Part shown: in pieces, positions 1-9,303 of the stretch | Layout of the letters: each line of letters starts with the position of its first letter | Numbering within the stretch: position 1 is the stretch's first letter | Source: Mesaphorura yosii | Taxonomy: Eukaryota > Arthropoda > Collembola > Poduromorpha > Tullbergiidae | Reading direction: 5' to 3' | Assembly: GCA_009869945.1 (NCBI GenBank) | Contig: WIXG01000080.1 | Coordinates: 124,001-188,000 of the forward strand | DNA: 64,000 nucleotides | The notes under the pieces: model-generated | Database searches by the model: none | What the model saw: only the letters and a program-made list of their open reading frames with translations | Told to the model about the DNA's origin: nothing | Translations under genes and position numbers: made by a program

Positions 1-747
1 TCAGTTGCCTTTGATAACATAGTTTACATCGATCGGGATGATTTTAAAGAGGTAAATGAAATGTAATGAGACGAATGATTTCTTAACTCAGCCATCGTGA
101 ACCATTAATCATTTCCATTTATCAATGCAGAAAGCAGACAAAGGATACAAAAGGTTCTCCTTGGATCAGACTGTGGGCTTGTGTCACACTGGATTTGTTC
201 TTAGTTGCTCAAAAACGGTTAAAGATGCTTCCGGCAATATCACGGAATTGCACGTCACTGCTCAACCAGTCGGTTCGACCCAGAAACCCAAAGGATTTAT
301 TCACTGGGTGTCAAAGCCTGTTGAAATTGAGATCCGTCTGTACGAAAGACTGTGAGTAATCTAATCTGAACAACCTCCAAGAGCACTTGAAGAGAGATTC
401 GAAATTATGACTTAAATGGTCTCTTTATTCGTAGATTTAAGCACAAGAATCCCGAAGACAAGGCGGAGGTTCCGGATGGATTCCTTTCAGATTGTAATGA
501 GAATACTCTGAAAGTTGCAAAGGCGTTGGCAGATCGTTATTTGCTTCAATGCACCAAACCGTTCACTCAATATCAGTTTGAGAGAATCGGATATTTTTCG
601 ATCGATCCTGATTCGAAAGGACAAAACGTAAGACGAGAAAACATATTCTTATAATGGGAATGTTATATTTGAGTAATTTAAATGTATGCTTTTCAGCTTG
701 TCTTCAATCGGGCGGTCACGCTAAGAGAAGATTCGGGAAAGAATTAA
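1..747 (+). CDS. QARS1: Glutaminyl-tRNA synthetase, C-terminal part (cut by window edge)
   Basis: Charges tRNA-Gln with glutamine in the cytosol. Only the C-terminal anticodon-binding beta-barrel region is present; the catalytic domain lies left of the window. Exons are 1-51 (ending in the frame YIDRDDFKE), 131-351, 435-627 and 697-747, with stop TAA at 745-747. Introns are 78 to 83 bases and begin GT and end AG. Typical GlnRS C-terminal wording is visible: ADKGYKR, KDASGN, KGFIHWVS, RLYERLFKHKNPED, FLSD, QFERIGYFSIDPDS and LVFNRAVTLRED. These match the animal cytosolic enzyme closely, so the family call is firm. The first two bases could be the end of an intron or coding. An AATAAA lies at 881-886, about 135 bases after the stop. 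Confidence 0.95.
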
Positions 748-880
748 TGTTGGGATTGTATCATGAAACTGCCTTCACAAGTGCTTTATTGGTATTGAAT
801 TGGAAAATTCAAGCAGGAGAAAACTTTTGTGTTTGTAATTCAATTTTTCATCGAATTTGCATTTTTTAGATTTTAATTGG

Positions 881-886
881 AATAAA
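881..886 (+). terminator. Poly(A) signal of QARS1
   Basis: AATAAA 134 bases after the GlnRS stop codon and before the next gene; the most likely cleavage signal for that transcript. Confidence 0.5.
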
Positions 887-1070
887 TCTCAACTTCTCAT
901 ACGAATTGGGCTTGTTTCTTTTGTCGCTATGCAATTACACGATGACGCTGCTGTTTTTTTAATAATAGAAAGTAGCATTCTGCTTCTTGAACGTTCGACT
1001 TCGGAAGAAGCTTGATTCTCCCTAAATCTCCCAAAGCCTGTGACCAGTTTCGTACCGCTTTCTGCTCATT

Positions 1071-2567
1071 ATGTCAACGACTCAGTCTGATTGCTTTGGC
1101 CAACTCTGCCCGAATGATCCGATCTTCCTGGCGGAGCTCCGAGAAATCGCACGAGACAAACGCTTGAAGGAAACCGAGAAGTGGACTTCGCTGCTGAAAC
1201 TTGAGCTTAAATTCAACATTTCCCAGGCCCATGATTTGCTTGAGTTGAAGGAACGAGTCAACCTCATGTTGCAGGTACTCCCAGTAGCGAAAATTATGAA
1301 CACAATAATGGAATACTTTGATTGTCTCGACTAGAACATTTACCCGCCATTGGCAATCGCTCAAGAGAACGTGTTCACACGCAGACAACTGAAAGGATCT
1401 GACAAGATTGAGGACACAGTGGAAGAAATTCTGCTCCGAGGAGTAATTAATAAATGATTGGCTTTACGAAATGCGTTAATTACCGCGGTTAAAGTCAAGT
1501 GCGTTCGTAACAGGTTGACATCTTTCAACACTCCGACGAGATTCTGCTAGAGGAGATAGAGAACCTGAACATGCAACTGCAGAACCTTCGAGCAATTCGG
1601 CACGAGATTGAAGTTGATATTGAGAGCAAAAAGGACAGCCACGGTAGTGACGAGTGCATCAAGCTCCTCCACAGCATTCTGTACGGTACTACTCAAACGA
1701 CTCCCGATCGCAGTTCTCCGAGCAAGCAAGCGTAAGAAGTCGTCACCACGCTTAACATCGTAGCGTACACTAACGATACGAGTTGAAATTCTCTCATAGA
1801 CTGGGTTCACCTGAAAATTCGGTCGCTACCCAGTCACTAATTAAGAAATCGCAGGCCGAACGAAATGCGTCTTTGCAGCTTTACACGTCCGTCACTCGCA
1901 AATTGATCAAAGCTGCAGACTCTTGCTTTGATGCATGGTATGAGACGAATGTAGCATTCGAGAAGCAAATTCAAAAGATAACACAAGCAAAAGAGGAAGT
2001 TGAGGAACACCTGCAAGAAAATAAGCACAGAATTAAAAAATTAAAGTGTCAGCAAGCCAAGATCGAAAACTACCTGAACGATAAGCGAAGGAAGTTGCAG
2101 GTAATACAAAGAAAAGCTGCAGTGCGCATAAGATCTCGGCCACATTTGATTTTGTGTTGCAGCTTGTGTTGCAGCTCATTCAGATGAAGTTTGAAAAACG
2201 ACGGGAAGACTCCACGGACGTCCAACTGTGTAGAGATAATAAAATATTTGAACTGTTACGTGAAATTCAGAACATCAAATCGACAATTGAGAAGCTCACA
2301 GAACGCAACGACAGCATCGCGCATGTACTGGATGAAATGGCAACGGAAAAGGCGAAGTTGGAGCGCAAACTCAAGTTAAAATTCGTGGCGCTGCGAACCG
2401 AGCGTGACAAATGTCTGCTTCTCCGTCAAAGCTATCCCATCTCCACTTTCGTGGACACGAGATTCCCGACGCGCATCGTAACGATTGGAAGGGACGCGAC
2501 TGCATTCACTTCAATGCCGGCTGGCGTGCATTCACTTTTCTCGTACTCGCTTCTTCATCTTCACTGA
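1071..2567 (+). CDS. Tektin family protein
   Basis: Coiled-coil filament protein of ciliary and flagellar doublet microtubules. Exons: 1071-1274, 1335-1442, 1514-1731, 1800-2100 and 2163-2567 (or 2175-2567), phases consistent, 411 or 407 residues, close to the usual 390 to 450. Family signs: PLAIAQENVFTRRQLKGSDK (the tektin PL.IA...L..R segment) followed by an acidic helix; heptad-rich stretches through residues 100 to 330; and DVQLCRDNK near the C terminus, the counterpart of the tektin signature RPNVELCRD. The C-terminal tail after CLLLRQSYP is unusually long and not coiled. The protein is divergent, so I do not assign a tektin number. The ATG at 1071 begins MSTTQSD. A 12-base tandem duplication creates two acceptor sites at the last exon. 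An AATAAA follows at 2610-2615. Confidence 0.85.
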
Positions 2568-2609
2568 TTCTGATTCAAGTGCTCTTTGAGTTTGACTTGA
2601 TGAAAGCAG

Positions 2610-2615
2610 AATAAA
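2610..2615 (+). terminator. Poly(A) signal of the tektin gene
   Basis: AATAAA 43 bases after the tektin stop codon. Confidence 0.55.
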
Positions 2616-2932
2616 TATTTGACTGGAATGACATGGAGTAATTAGTCGATCGTTAATCCCTCCTGTCAGTCTGCTGTCCATTAAATCATTCCTCGCATGG
2701 ACATATGGACAAAAGTGCTTGCGTGAAATGCGACGGTAAATTAGCGCTCGTAATCATCGGCGCGTGCAAAAATAGACAATTGAATTAACATCAGTCAAAC
2801 ACCTTCGGTGTGATAACGGAAGAATGTCACTTGTCAATACTTTGCACTGCAATAATTCAAGCTTAATCTTTGCTTAAAACCACTGCTGCACACTGCATGG
2901 CTTACCATTCGTCGTACTGTCCGAGCCTCGTC

Positions 2933-3946
2933 ATGAAGCCTGCCATCAGCATTCTCGTTTGCATGTGCACCGCGGCTGCTTTCGCAGCAGGTCCGAAGTT
3001 CGCTCCTTACTACGACACTTTCCTGGACGGGCGACAGAGTCTGGAGGATATCGCCTCCAAGTCGAACCAACTGCACTACCACCTGGCGTTCGCCCTTGGC
3101 GGCGGGTGCATTCCAACTTGGGGTGCCAAGTACGACCTGGATGACCCTGAAATTCTGCAACCAATTCGTAGGCTGCAGAGTCAAGGAGCACAATTCGTCG
3201 TCGCCACGGGCGGAGCTCTGGGTCCCTACCTGGAGCACTCGTGTACGTCGGTCGACTCGCTGGCAAACGCGTACAAACGGATTCTCGATGTTGTCCAAAC
3301 CACGCATCTGGACGTAGACATCGAAACTAGCGTGAATGTCGACCAAATGAACAAGGCGTTGGCACAAGTGCAAAGGGAGCGTCCTTCGACCACAGTCAGC
3401 TACACGCTCATGGTTCAAGCAGAAGACTACGGCCTGACGCCAGGGCTTGGAGTGGATCTCCTTAAAAACGCGGCTGCAAATAACGTTCGAGTTGACATTG
3501 TGAACGCAATGGCGATGGAGTTCTGGGCCACTTCAGCCGATTGGGGTAACTTGAAAACAAACACCTCACAAATTGGAGCTCATTTCACAGGATAAATTTT
3601 CGCAGGTGATGCGGTGATTAACGCGGCCACGAAAACGCTCGAGCAGATGCAAGAAATTTGGCCAAACAAATCCCCAGCAGAAATCAGAGCGATGCTCGGA
3701 GTGACGCCAATGATTGGCAGAAATTTCAACGGCCGCACATTTGAACCGGCGCACGCTAGAAAGTTAGTGAATTGGGCCAACGACAATCGCATTGGACTTT
3801 TGGCATTCTGGTCAAGCGGACGCGATAACGGTGGATGTCCGGGTGGCACCATTTCACCACATTGCAGCGGCACTTCGCAGTCCGAATTTGAATTCTCGCA
3901 AATTTTCCAGGGTTTTCGCGGAAGACATTTGACGATGACGACATGA
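2933..3946 (+). CDS. Secreted GH18 glycosidase (bacterial-type chitinase), copy 1
   Basis: Predicted chitin or peptidoglycan-type glycan hydrolase with a TIM-barrel GH18 fold, exported from the cell. Exons 2933-3545 and 3606-3946 give 317 residues. The ATG at 2933 is chosen because it starts a clean signal peptide (MKPAISILVCMCTAAAFAAG); frame-open sequence upstream has no better ATG. The catalytic strand reads LDVDIE (about residue 125 in the barrel), keeping the DxDxE acid Glu; the first Asp of the classic DGxDxDxE is absent, as I recall from bacterial ChiD-like and actinobacterial GH18. Later motifs VDIVNAMAMEFW, TPMIGRNFNG and GLLAFWSSGRDN also look like that bacterial group rather than animal chitinases. 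No chitin-binding domain is present. Its neighbour 1 kb downstream is a paralogue with different intron positions. Confidence 0.85.
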
Positions 3947-4955
3947 ACGCGGGCTAGATTATTCGAGCTCTTGACTCTACTGACCGTCTACTCTAAGCAC
4001 GTATAATGCATGGCATTTCGTGCTTTTGAACATTCTGAAGTAAATTCGCAATTTCCCTCAATGCACTCATCCTTCAAGATTTTCTCATGCAGCTGGCAAC
4101 CATATTATTTCTCATGCAATCTCGCGCAATATGTGCACAACGCATTGTAAAAGTGTCGTAGGCCAATAAAATGGACACCACAATTTAAACACTCGAACCA
4201 CGTAAGAGATAGTACATTCGGCAAATATTTTGACAAATGGTTAAAATTGTAATCCCCTTCAATTCACTGTCAGTAACAGCTGTCTATCTTGGACCAGCCT
4301 CCTGTCAAACTTTCTGTCAGATTCTGCTTTCTGACCTCATCGTCACCTCATCTGATTAACTTCATTCGACATGTCATGTAACTCACACCAGTGAGCCTGA
4401 AACTGTTGTCCATCAATCAGCCAGACTTCAATAATAAATTGTTGTCGTGTCAAATAATGAGAACATGTGAGAATCACCAAAATGCAACTGCGCCTGTTGG
4501 CCTCTGTAATCCGAAGGCACGACCTAACGGACCTTCAAGTTAAGTAACTGGTTTCGGAGCCGGTCCGTGTCTTTTCCAAATGGCATTCCAAACACGATCC
4601 TAGTCGCATTCACGAAAAACGTGGTTTGAGAAGTACTCGCCTGCGAACTTGTTGACTGCAAAGTGCCTCTCAAAATAAACGCGACAAAATAATCATGGAA
4701 TTGAAAGTTGCAACCTCACGTCCCTCACAAGTGCATGAGACCCTCAACAGTGAGCTGATCTGAACTGCTCATGCAATGATTAACGAGTTTATGACTAATC
4801 AGTTCGAAGTGGCACACAAGCTTGAACTGTCAAGAGAAACTGGCTAATGGCAAGTGAATTCAGTGCTTCTACGATCGGTCGCAGTTTAACTCGCTCGTGT
4901 GTACCAACGTGTTTCAAAACGGATTTGTGAATTGCTCAAGGAACGCTTCACAGTA
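3947..4955. other. Intergenic spacer between the two GH18 copies
   Basis: About 1 kb with no open frame that looks coding. It holds a poly(A) signal AATAAA at 4165-4170 for copy 1. The last 100 bases must contain the promoter and 5' UTR of copy 2, but no TATA box is obvious. Confidence 0.6.
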
Positions 4956-6047
4956 ATGGAAACCATAATTGCGATACTCTTTGGAGCCATCCTGGCCACT
5001 GCACAATCTGCAGGTACGGTCGTCAGTCCTTCCAACCCGTCATCTTAAAAATAATTAACTACCCAATTCCCAGGGCCCAAATTTGCGCCTTATTATGACA
5101 CAACCCTACCGAAGAATCTTGGCACGCCTGGTTTGACTGAAATCGCGAACAGGACAGGGCAAAAGGATTTCACGCTCGCATTTGCACTCGGAGGTATATA
5201 AAACGCTTGATTGTTGATTCATTGACATGGTACGGGAGCAGGACGTCAACCTTGACCCTGCCGACGTCTCGTTACAGGTCACTCTGGGTGTGTGCCGATG
5301 TGGGGTGGGCAATTCGACATCAACGATCCAGATGTGATCACTTCCATTCGCGCAGTGGTCGCACAAGGTGGCCAGATGATCGTAGCGTCAGGAGGTGCCG
5401 CCGGGCCTTACTTGGAACATGTTTGCTCCTCAGTCGACACACTCTTGGCAGCTTACAAAACGGCGCTTGACGCAGTCGGCTCGCATCACATCGACATTGA
5501 CATCGAGGCTTCCGTGCCTTTGGACTTGATGAACCAGGCACTTGCTCGGTTGCAGACTGAACGACCCGACGTCACCGTTGGCTTCACGCTGATGATCCAG
5601 GGCGAAGACTACGGCATGACTGATGTTCTCGGAGTGGAGGTCCTGAAGAATGCGGTGAGGAACAACTTGCGCGTGACTGTCGTGAACGCAATGACGATGG
5701 AGTTTCCCAAAGTCAGCGCATCGTGGGCCGATGCGATCATAAACGCTGCAATACACACGCTCGCACAAATGAAAGAAATCTGGCCAAACAAGTCAGACGC
5801 TGAGCTCCGCAGCATGCTGGGAATCACGCCCATGCTTGGTCGCAATTTCAATGGAAATATTTTCGAAGTGGCACACGCCAGAACAGTTGTCGATTGGGCA
5901 AAGCAGCATCAAATTGGCTTCCTCTCATTTTGGTCGGTCGCACGAGACAACGGAAATTGTGCCGGTGGGACTCTGTCGCCCACTTGCAGTGGAACCTCGC
6001 AGCAGGAGTACGAATTCACAAGTGTATTCCGCACATTTGCAGTTTAA
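4956..6047 (+). CDS. Secreted GH18 glycosidase (bacterial-type chitinase), copy 2
   Basis: Paralogue of the upstream copy and probably the same reaction on an extracellular glycan. Exons 4956-5013, 5074-5193 and 5278-6047 give 315 residues. The first exon encodes only the signal peptide (METIIAILFGAILATAQSAG). The mature part starts GPKFAPYYD exactly as in copy 1. Active-site strand IDIDIE keeps the proton-donor Glu. The motifs VTVVNAMTMEF, TPMLGRNFNG, LSFWSVARDN and the paired Cys region CAGGTLSPTCSGTSQ are shared with copy 1. Both introns here are absent from copy 1, and the copy 1 intron is absent here: the equivalent SASWADAIINAA segment is continuous. The 3' flank to 6400 has no gene. 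Confidence 0.85.
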
Positions 6048-6401
6048 TTGAAAAGTATAAATTGCAGCATGGTTTAATTTCTATTGTCAGACTTATAAAA
6101 ACGTACTGAATCAAGCAGTGTACTAAAAGAGTATCGTGTACAGTAACAACTTAAAAATTGAGAAAAATTACTAATTGCGTATAAGGAGCAAATGAACTGA
6201 GGTAACGTTCACAATTTGTAAATGCATAAGCAGTTTGACAATGACAAATGGCAGAATGATTGTTCGATCATGTAAAATATCACTAGCATAAACATTCACT
6301 AGTGGAATATAAATGATTCGTGCTTACTTATGGTTTATGGAATGGCATGTGACAAGTGTAAATGTGACGTGTAAAACAACCGTGTAATGTGTGATTTGAA
6401 A
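6048..6401. other. Convergent spacer between GH18 copy 2 and the caspase gene
   Basis: Low-complexity AT-rich sequence with several GTGTAA/TGTGA-like repeats near 6340-6395. It holds the 3' ends of two converging genes and no coding frame that I can support. Confidence 0.5.
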
Positions 6402-7781
6402 TTAAACCCAGGAATCCAGTCCGGGAATAATCTTCTTCGGGGTGAAGAAAATTTGTCGCAATAAAGTATGAGAAACGTGCGGGACCTGCTTCTTTCCGTG
6501 TTGTGACAAGTCGTCCGGTCTGTTAGACTCGAATTTGAGGGCCACCTCTTGATTTACCAAAGTCAACATTGTCATCACGTCAAGATCTTCGTGAAAGCGA
6601 GTGAATACTTTGAACAAGGATTGAATGAACCATGAACCTCTGAGGTGGTTCCTCCAGCTGTAATGACCTGAAAAGCCACAAGATGAGTAACTTTAAAACT
6701 GACTGAGTGAATCGTTTTACACAATTACAATTAGTACCTGGAACACAACTGAAAACAATGAGAAAGTCAGCTTGGTTTGGAATTTTGAAGAACTTCTTTC
6801 TCGAATTGTCCGTTTGCAACCGACGCCGCTTTATCTGAAGGTGCGTCCCATCGTCATACTTTTCTCCTCTGCAAGCCTACAAATTCGGAGCAAGATACTT
6901 ATTTAGGTTGAACAACATATGACAAGGTTAGCGTTTGCGTCTCGCGTACCTGTATGAAAAACATCTTCGGCTTGCCTGCTAAATCTAAGCACTTGTCCGC
7001 CGAGAATGGCTCCCAGAGTAATTCAGGATTGTAACTCATGTCTTGAGCGTATAACAAATCCGATTTCCCGTGAGACAGAACCACTATTAATAGGCAGTCA
7101 TTGTTCTTGTGGTCTTCTCTTGAGACTAAACGGAACACAACGGGGTTACAAAACTCAATTCACGATCACGATCGAGGTTCCGTATCTTCTTATATTACCC
7201 GTGTCTAATGCTTCTCTCAATTTATCAAAGGTGAGATCATTGTGAACTTGAACAACAAATCCTAGACGAAGAAATAATTCGGACAGCTTGTCCTTGTCGA
7301 GGTCAGTCCCAGTCCGCGGAGATAATTCCAAAGCCGGGTCGTATTCCTAAGGGAAATTTACAGTAATCAGTTCCAGAGAACCGCCAGTACAGCAAAAAAT
7401 ATTTGCCAGTGACTCACCTTGTGATTAAAAATAATGGCTTTGCCACGGTATTGATGGCTCATGTTGTACTCCCACGCATCCTCATGAACTAAAGGGACAA
7501 GAATTGATGAGAGAGAATTCATTCCCATTTGTGGTTTGCAATGTAGCCCCTTACCCGGGGCCAGAGATGTCCCGTCATTTCGCCTTCGACCTAGGATTTC
7601 CTTGAGGGCATCCCTTTAGAATACAGACAATGGATTCTCATACTCTTCAAGTTTAGCAGAAGTTTAGTTAGTGTTTAATTTTTAATGTAGTTGCCTACCA
7701 GATTTTCTTGGAGTCGCTGAACTCTCTCGCTACCACCGTCCCATTTTCTGTCATCTTCACAAGACAAGTGTCAGCGAGATC
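6402..7781 (-). CDS. Effector-type caspase (5' end incomplete)
   Basis: Cysteine protease of apoptosis, cutting after Asp. Exons read on the minus strand: 7699-7781, 7555-7613, 7418-7488, 7199-7346, 6950-7125, 6738-6876 and 6402-6667; all phases join, giving 313 residues. Landmarks in order: YNMSHQYRGKAIIFNHK (N-terminal p20), a GTDLDKDKL segment, LLIVVLSHG with the catalytic His, and FFIQ joined across an intron to ACRGEK with the catalytic Cys (QACRG). The p10 part contains ADFLIVFSCVPGHYSWRN and GSWFIQSLF. This order and wording fit caspase-3/7 and insect Drice/Dcp-1. The p10 ends with a longer tail (PKKIIPGLDSWV). No ATG lies in the first exon found, so the prodomain exon or exons are still missing; a candidate lies near 8057-8290. 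Confidence 0.9.
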
Positions 7782-8056
7782 CTGAAGCAAGGACTGGTTT
7801 CTTTAATCCATGATTGATCACAAATCGCAATTATAGCTTGTTAGAACGAGTTGAGTTGAGCTGCTACACAAACTATTGTGTTTGACAAAAGGTAAACAAA
7901 AGAACTATAAATACTAGCGCTAGCATACAAAGACGGTTGCGGTGCGGTGTGAGAAAAGTTAGCTAATGAATTGTCAAACGTAGATAAAGATCTACACTCA
8001 AACTCAAGTCACTCACTCACCTCAGGCAAAGCAACTCATGTTTTGAATTTTGACTC

Positions 8057-8290
8057 ACAAGATGAGAGCTTCATCAAATCTCCAATGCAATGCAAGTGAA
8101 CTTCACAGATCACAGCAAAGAGCTTGACTAAAATCCCAGCAACAAAAACACAAACCGCGTCTTCCTTTGTTTTGTTTCTCATATCAAGAAGGAAGCTCAT
8201 TAGAGATACGAAATCGGTTTCGACCACATCCGGCCACGAGTGCTGCGTATCAGAAATAAACAGTGCAGAATTCGCCAGTTGAAAAAGACT
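8057..8290 (-). other. Possible upstream caspase exon (helical segment)
   Basis: An open minus-strand stretch upstream of the caspase encodes a hydrophobic, leucine-rich helical sequence (for example SLFQLANSALFIS and FVAGILVKLFAVICE). It ends at a good donor (CTT/GTGAGT at about 8057). Its phase (one leftover base) does not join the next recognised exon directly, so an extra exon would be needed. It could be a death-fold prodomain, a separate gene fragment or chance. Confidence 0.25.
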
Positions 8291-9303
8291 CGCACTTGGA
8301 CGATTTATTCAAACTAATTGCATAATGTTTTGAACATAAAAGGAACTCAAGTTTAGGTAAATGTCTCAATGATTTTAACGTCATTTTCTACGACAGACAG
8401 ATTAAATACAAAATCAACTACGCTAGATTACAATCATATTGCTTATGAAGTGCTATCATAAATTAGTATAGGATTATGATACAATCAGAGTTCTTGCTAC
8501 AATTCACTCAATCGTTAATTTTATACGATAATCATCATTTTTTAAAAAGATCCCGCAGCATTCGTTAATGTAATGGCTAAGCCAATATTCGAGATTCTCT
8601 ACGAAACTGTATGAATTTAGCACACGTCTCACACAACAAATCGGCGACTTTGACTAAGCTTTAAATTAGCCCTTAATTTAACTGGAGCGTCATTCGCCAA
8701 ATCTCAACTTCATTACGAGCAATTCACCCTACTTGTAGCATTATATTGTGACACAACGTGAATTGTCAAAACTCTACAAACATGACGGAATTCAACAAAG
8801 AAAATAGGAAACAACAATTTTCAAACAATTCGGCTAACTAATAGTTTTGGGAAACTTAACTCGACTTACTCGACAGAATTGCACATTATTTTAATTGTAC
8901 ATTGCAATCTTCATTGCCACCGCCTATTGCCAATTGCAGCCTTATAATGACCCACTCGTGATTGTCATCCAAATAACAATAGACGACTATAATTTAAACT
9001 CAGACACTCGAATAAGTTAAGAATTAGCAGCCAAGTTCTTCTAATACTCAGAAAAGCCAACAACCACCGAGATACTCGAACGCATGTTAATTTACGCGAA
9101 TAAAAATAAATACAATCTTGTCTTGAGGCCTGCTTGACTCGCTGGAGATCAAATTACTAAAAACAATGATAACCTTAAAACAAGCAGTGCCTATGCTTAG
9201 CATTAGTAAGGAGTCTGGAATAATGTAAATGCAAAATTACAAATGCAAGAAAATAATATTTGATAATCGAGGTTATGGTGAAAAGAGTCGACTACGATTT
9301 CGT
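8291..9303. other. AT-rich region downstream of ARID3 and upstream of the caspase
   Basis: No open frame with coding character. It should hold the 3' UTR of the ARID3 gene (minus strand) and perhaps the caspase promoter. TTTATT (AATAAA on the minus strand) occurs near 8302. Confidence 0.4.

Noticed and set aside
2834-3418. 194-residue minus-strand frame over GH18 copy 1
   Set aside because: Antisense shadow of a coding exon; starts at TTG, not ATG.
4500-4570. GC-richer stretch considered as a tRNA-like fold
   Set aside because: No acceptor-stem pairing or T-arm GGTTCGANTCC box could be drawn.
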